Source of the DNA: Glandiceps talaboti
Taxonomy: Eukaryota; Hemichordata; Enteropneusta; Spengelidae
Assembly: GCF_964340395.1 (NCBI RefSeq)
Contig: NC_135553.1
Location: 7,492,501-7,556,500, forward strand
DNA: 64,000 nucleotides
Reading direction: 5' to 3'
Below are positions 63,122 to 64,000 of this stretch, piece after piece. Every line of letters begins with the position of its first letter. Positions within the stretch are counted from its first letter, which is position 1. A program made the translations under genes and the position numbers. Below the pieces are notes generated by a model. That model made no database searches. It saw only the letters and a list, made by a program, of their open reading frames with translations, and was not told the DNA's origin.

Positions 63122-63523
63122 CAGCTATAGTCATTGCAATATTGAGAGTTCGGTCGACAATTACCAAGCCACATGTTTATATTGTAACTGATGTCGCCGC
63201 ATACTTAGGCCTTTCTTGTTTATTAGAACAGTGGTGTAGCACCACGGGTGAAATCATAAAACTTTGTCCGGAAAAAAACATTTCATGTACTGGTTATAAG
63301 TTGGCATAAACTGTGTGTATTGATATACTCAACTTTACTATCACACTTTGGTTAGCTTGCTATTCTTCATTCAGGACCATCAGTGTATAAAAAAAACCAT
63401 TGAAGTCGGCAACGAATCATAAATATTGTTATTGTGATCAATGTACCACACCGCCCACCCCTTCAATGAATCGGCCTTCCATGTAACGTTTACGTGGTTC
63501 ACTCATCATACCATGTCTTATAC
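63122..63523. other. No gene recognised
   Basis: Sequence between the two foldback MITEs. No open frame with domains and no splice signals assignable to a neighbouring gene. Confidence 0.5.
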
Positions 63524-63746
63524 CGATCTGATTAAAATCTGATGTAGATGTCGGCTAATCGTTCATTGCTATTTTACCTTCGTTATTTTGCCTGAATTGA
63601 CCTTCGTGGTACATGTTTACGTTTTTGTCCTGGTCGGTAGAGGAGGCGATCAAACATGTACCACGCAGGTCAATTCAGGCACAATAACGAAAGTAAAATA
63701 GCAATGAACGATTAGCCGACATCTACATCGGATTTTAATCAGATTG
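63524..63746. mobile_element. Foldback MITE with 9-base target duplication, copy 2
   Basis: Same family as 62871-63112: begins cgatctgattaaaatctg and ends cggattttaatcagattg, with ggtacatgtttacgtttt in the arm. Flanks gtcttatac (63515-63523) and gttttatac (63747-63755) are a 9-base duplication with one difference, so it is probably older than copy 1. Confidence 0.9.
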
Positions 63747-63755
63747 GTTTTATAC

Positions 63756-64000
63756 AAGCTGCAATAACTGTAGCGTATATTGTGATTTTGAAGGTTCTTT
63801 CCTCTGTTTTTGTACCTTTTTCCGTTCCGATGTTTGACTGGAAGCAATCACTACAATTTCTCCAACGGTAACGCAAATGGACGAGGTCACACTGAAAACG
63901 TGAGTGAGATGTCAGTGTACTACCCGTTTCAAAATGTTGCTACTTTTGGGTTTTCCTCACGTTCGAATTGCAGAGCCAAACTTACGCGAAATATTAGGAG
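63756..64000. other. Window end, no gene recognised
   Basis: No exon could be supported before the window ends. Confidence 0.4.

Overview
This window reads as animal (metazoan) nuclear DNA. Genes are split into small exons with GT-AG introns. The proteins are animal types: immunoglobulin-domain receptors, a receptor tyrosine kinase and an ankyrin/KAP NTPase. LINE retrotransposons, a Penelope-like element, MITEs and many long microsatellites fill the introns and gaps. The AT-rich composition and this repeat mix suggest a marine invertebrate, with amphioxus or a similar animal as a candidate. The species cannot be fixed from sequence alone.

Layout. 1-590: broken intronless copy of part of the KAP NTPase gene found at 34-41 kb. 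3.6-5.7 kb (minus): a complete four-exon gene for a 281-residue secreted protein with two Ig domains. 8.2-13.5 kb (plus): a complete ten-exon gene for a 449-residue single-pass receptor with Ig-like segments. 14.2-17.1 kb: a LINE with one frameshift. 18.2-30.9 kb (plus): a complete fifteen-exon receptor tyrosine kinase of 727 residues (signal peptide, two Ig domains, stalk, membrane helix, kinase, short tail), with a decayed LINE in the intron before the kinase exons. 34.0-40.8 kb (minus): an ankyrin + KAP NTPase gene related to Kidins220, about 996 residues. 40.8-46.3 kb: no supported gene. 46.3-62.3 kb: four genes for small single-pass membrane proteins. Two of these, on the minus strand, are tandem duplicates whose tails carry PPxY motifs; the others are one partial gene (minus) and one complete gene (plus). 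A rearranged Penelope-like element sits exactly where the last exon of the first duplicate should be. 62.5-63.8 kb: a frameshifted SAP-domain gene fragment whose stop codon is supplied by a foldback MITE, and a second copy of that MITE.

How the genes may work together. The secreted two-Ig protein and the kinase receptor share domain order, intron phase and first-Ig residues, so they look like a receptor and a kinase-less relative that could act as a soluble ligand trap. The small PPxY proteins look like membrane adaptors for WW-domain proteins such as Nedd4-type ubiquitin ligases. Kidins220 family proteins are receptor-kinase scaffolds, but any link with the neighbouring kinase is only suggested by position. 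Exon models were built by reading splice sites and frames by hand. The total coding lengths of the complete genes are all divisible by three.
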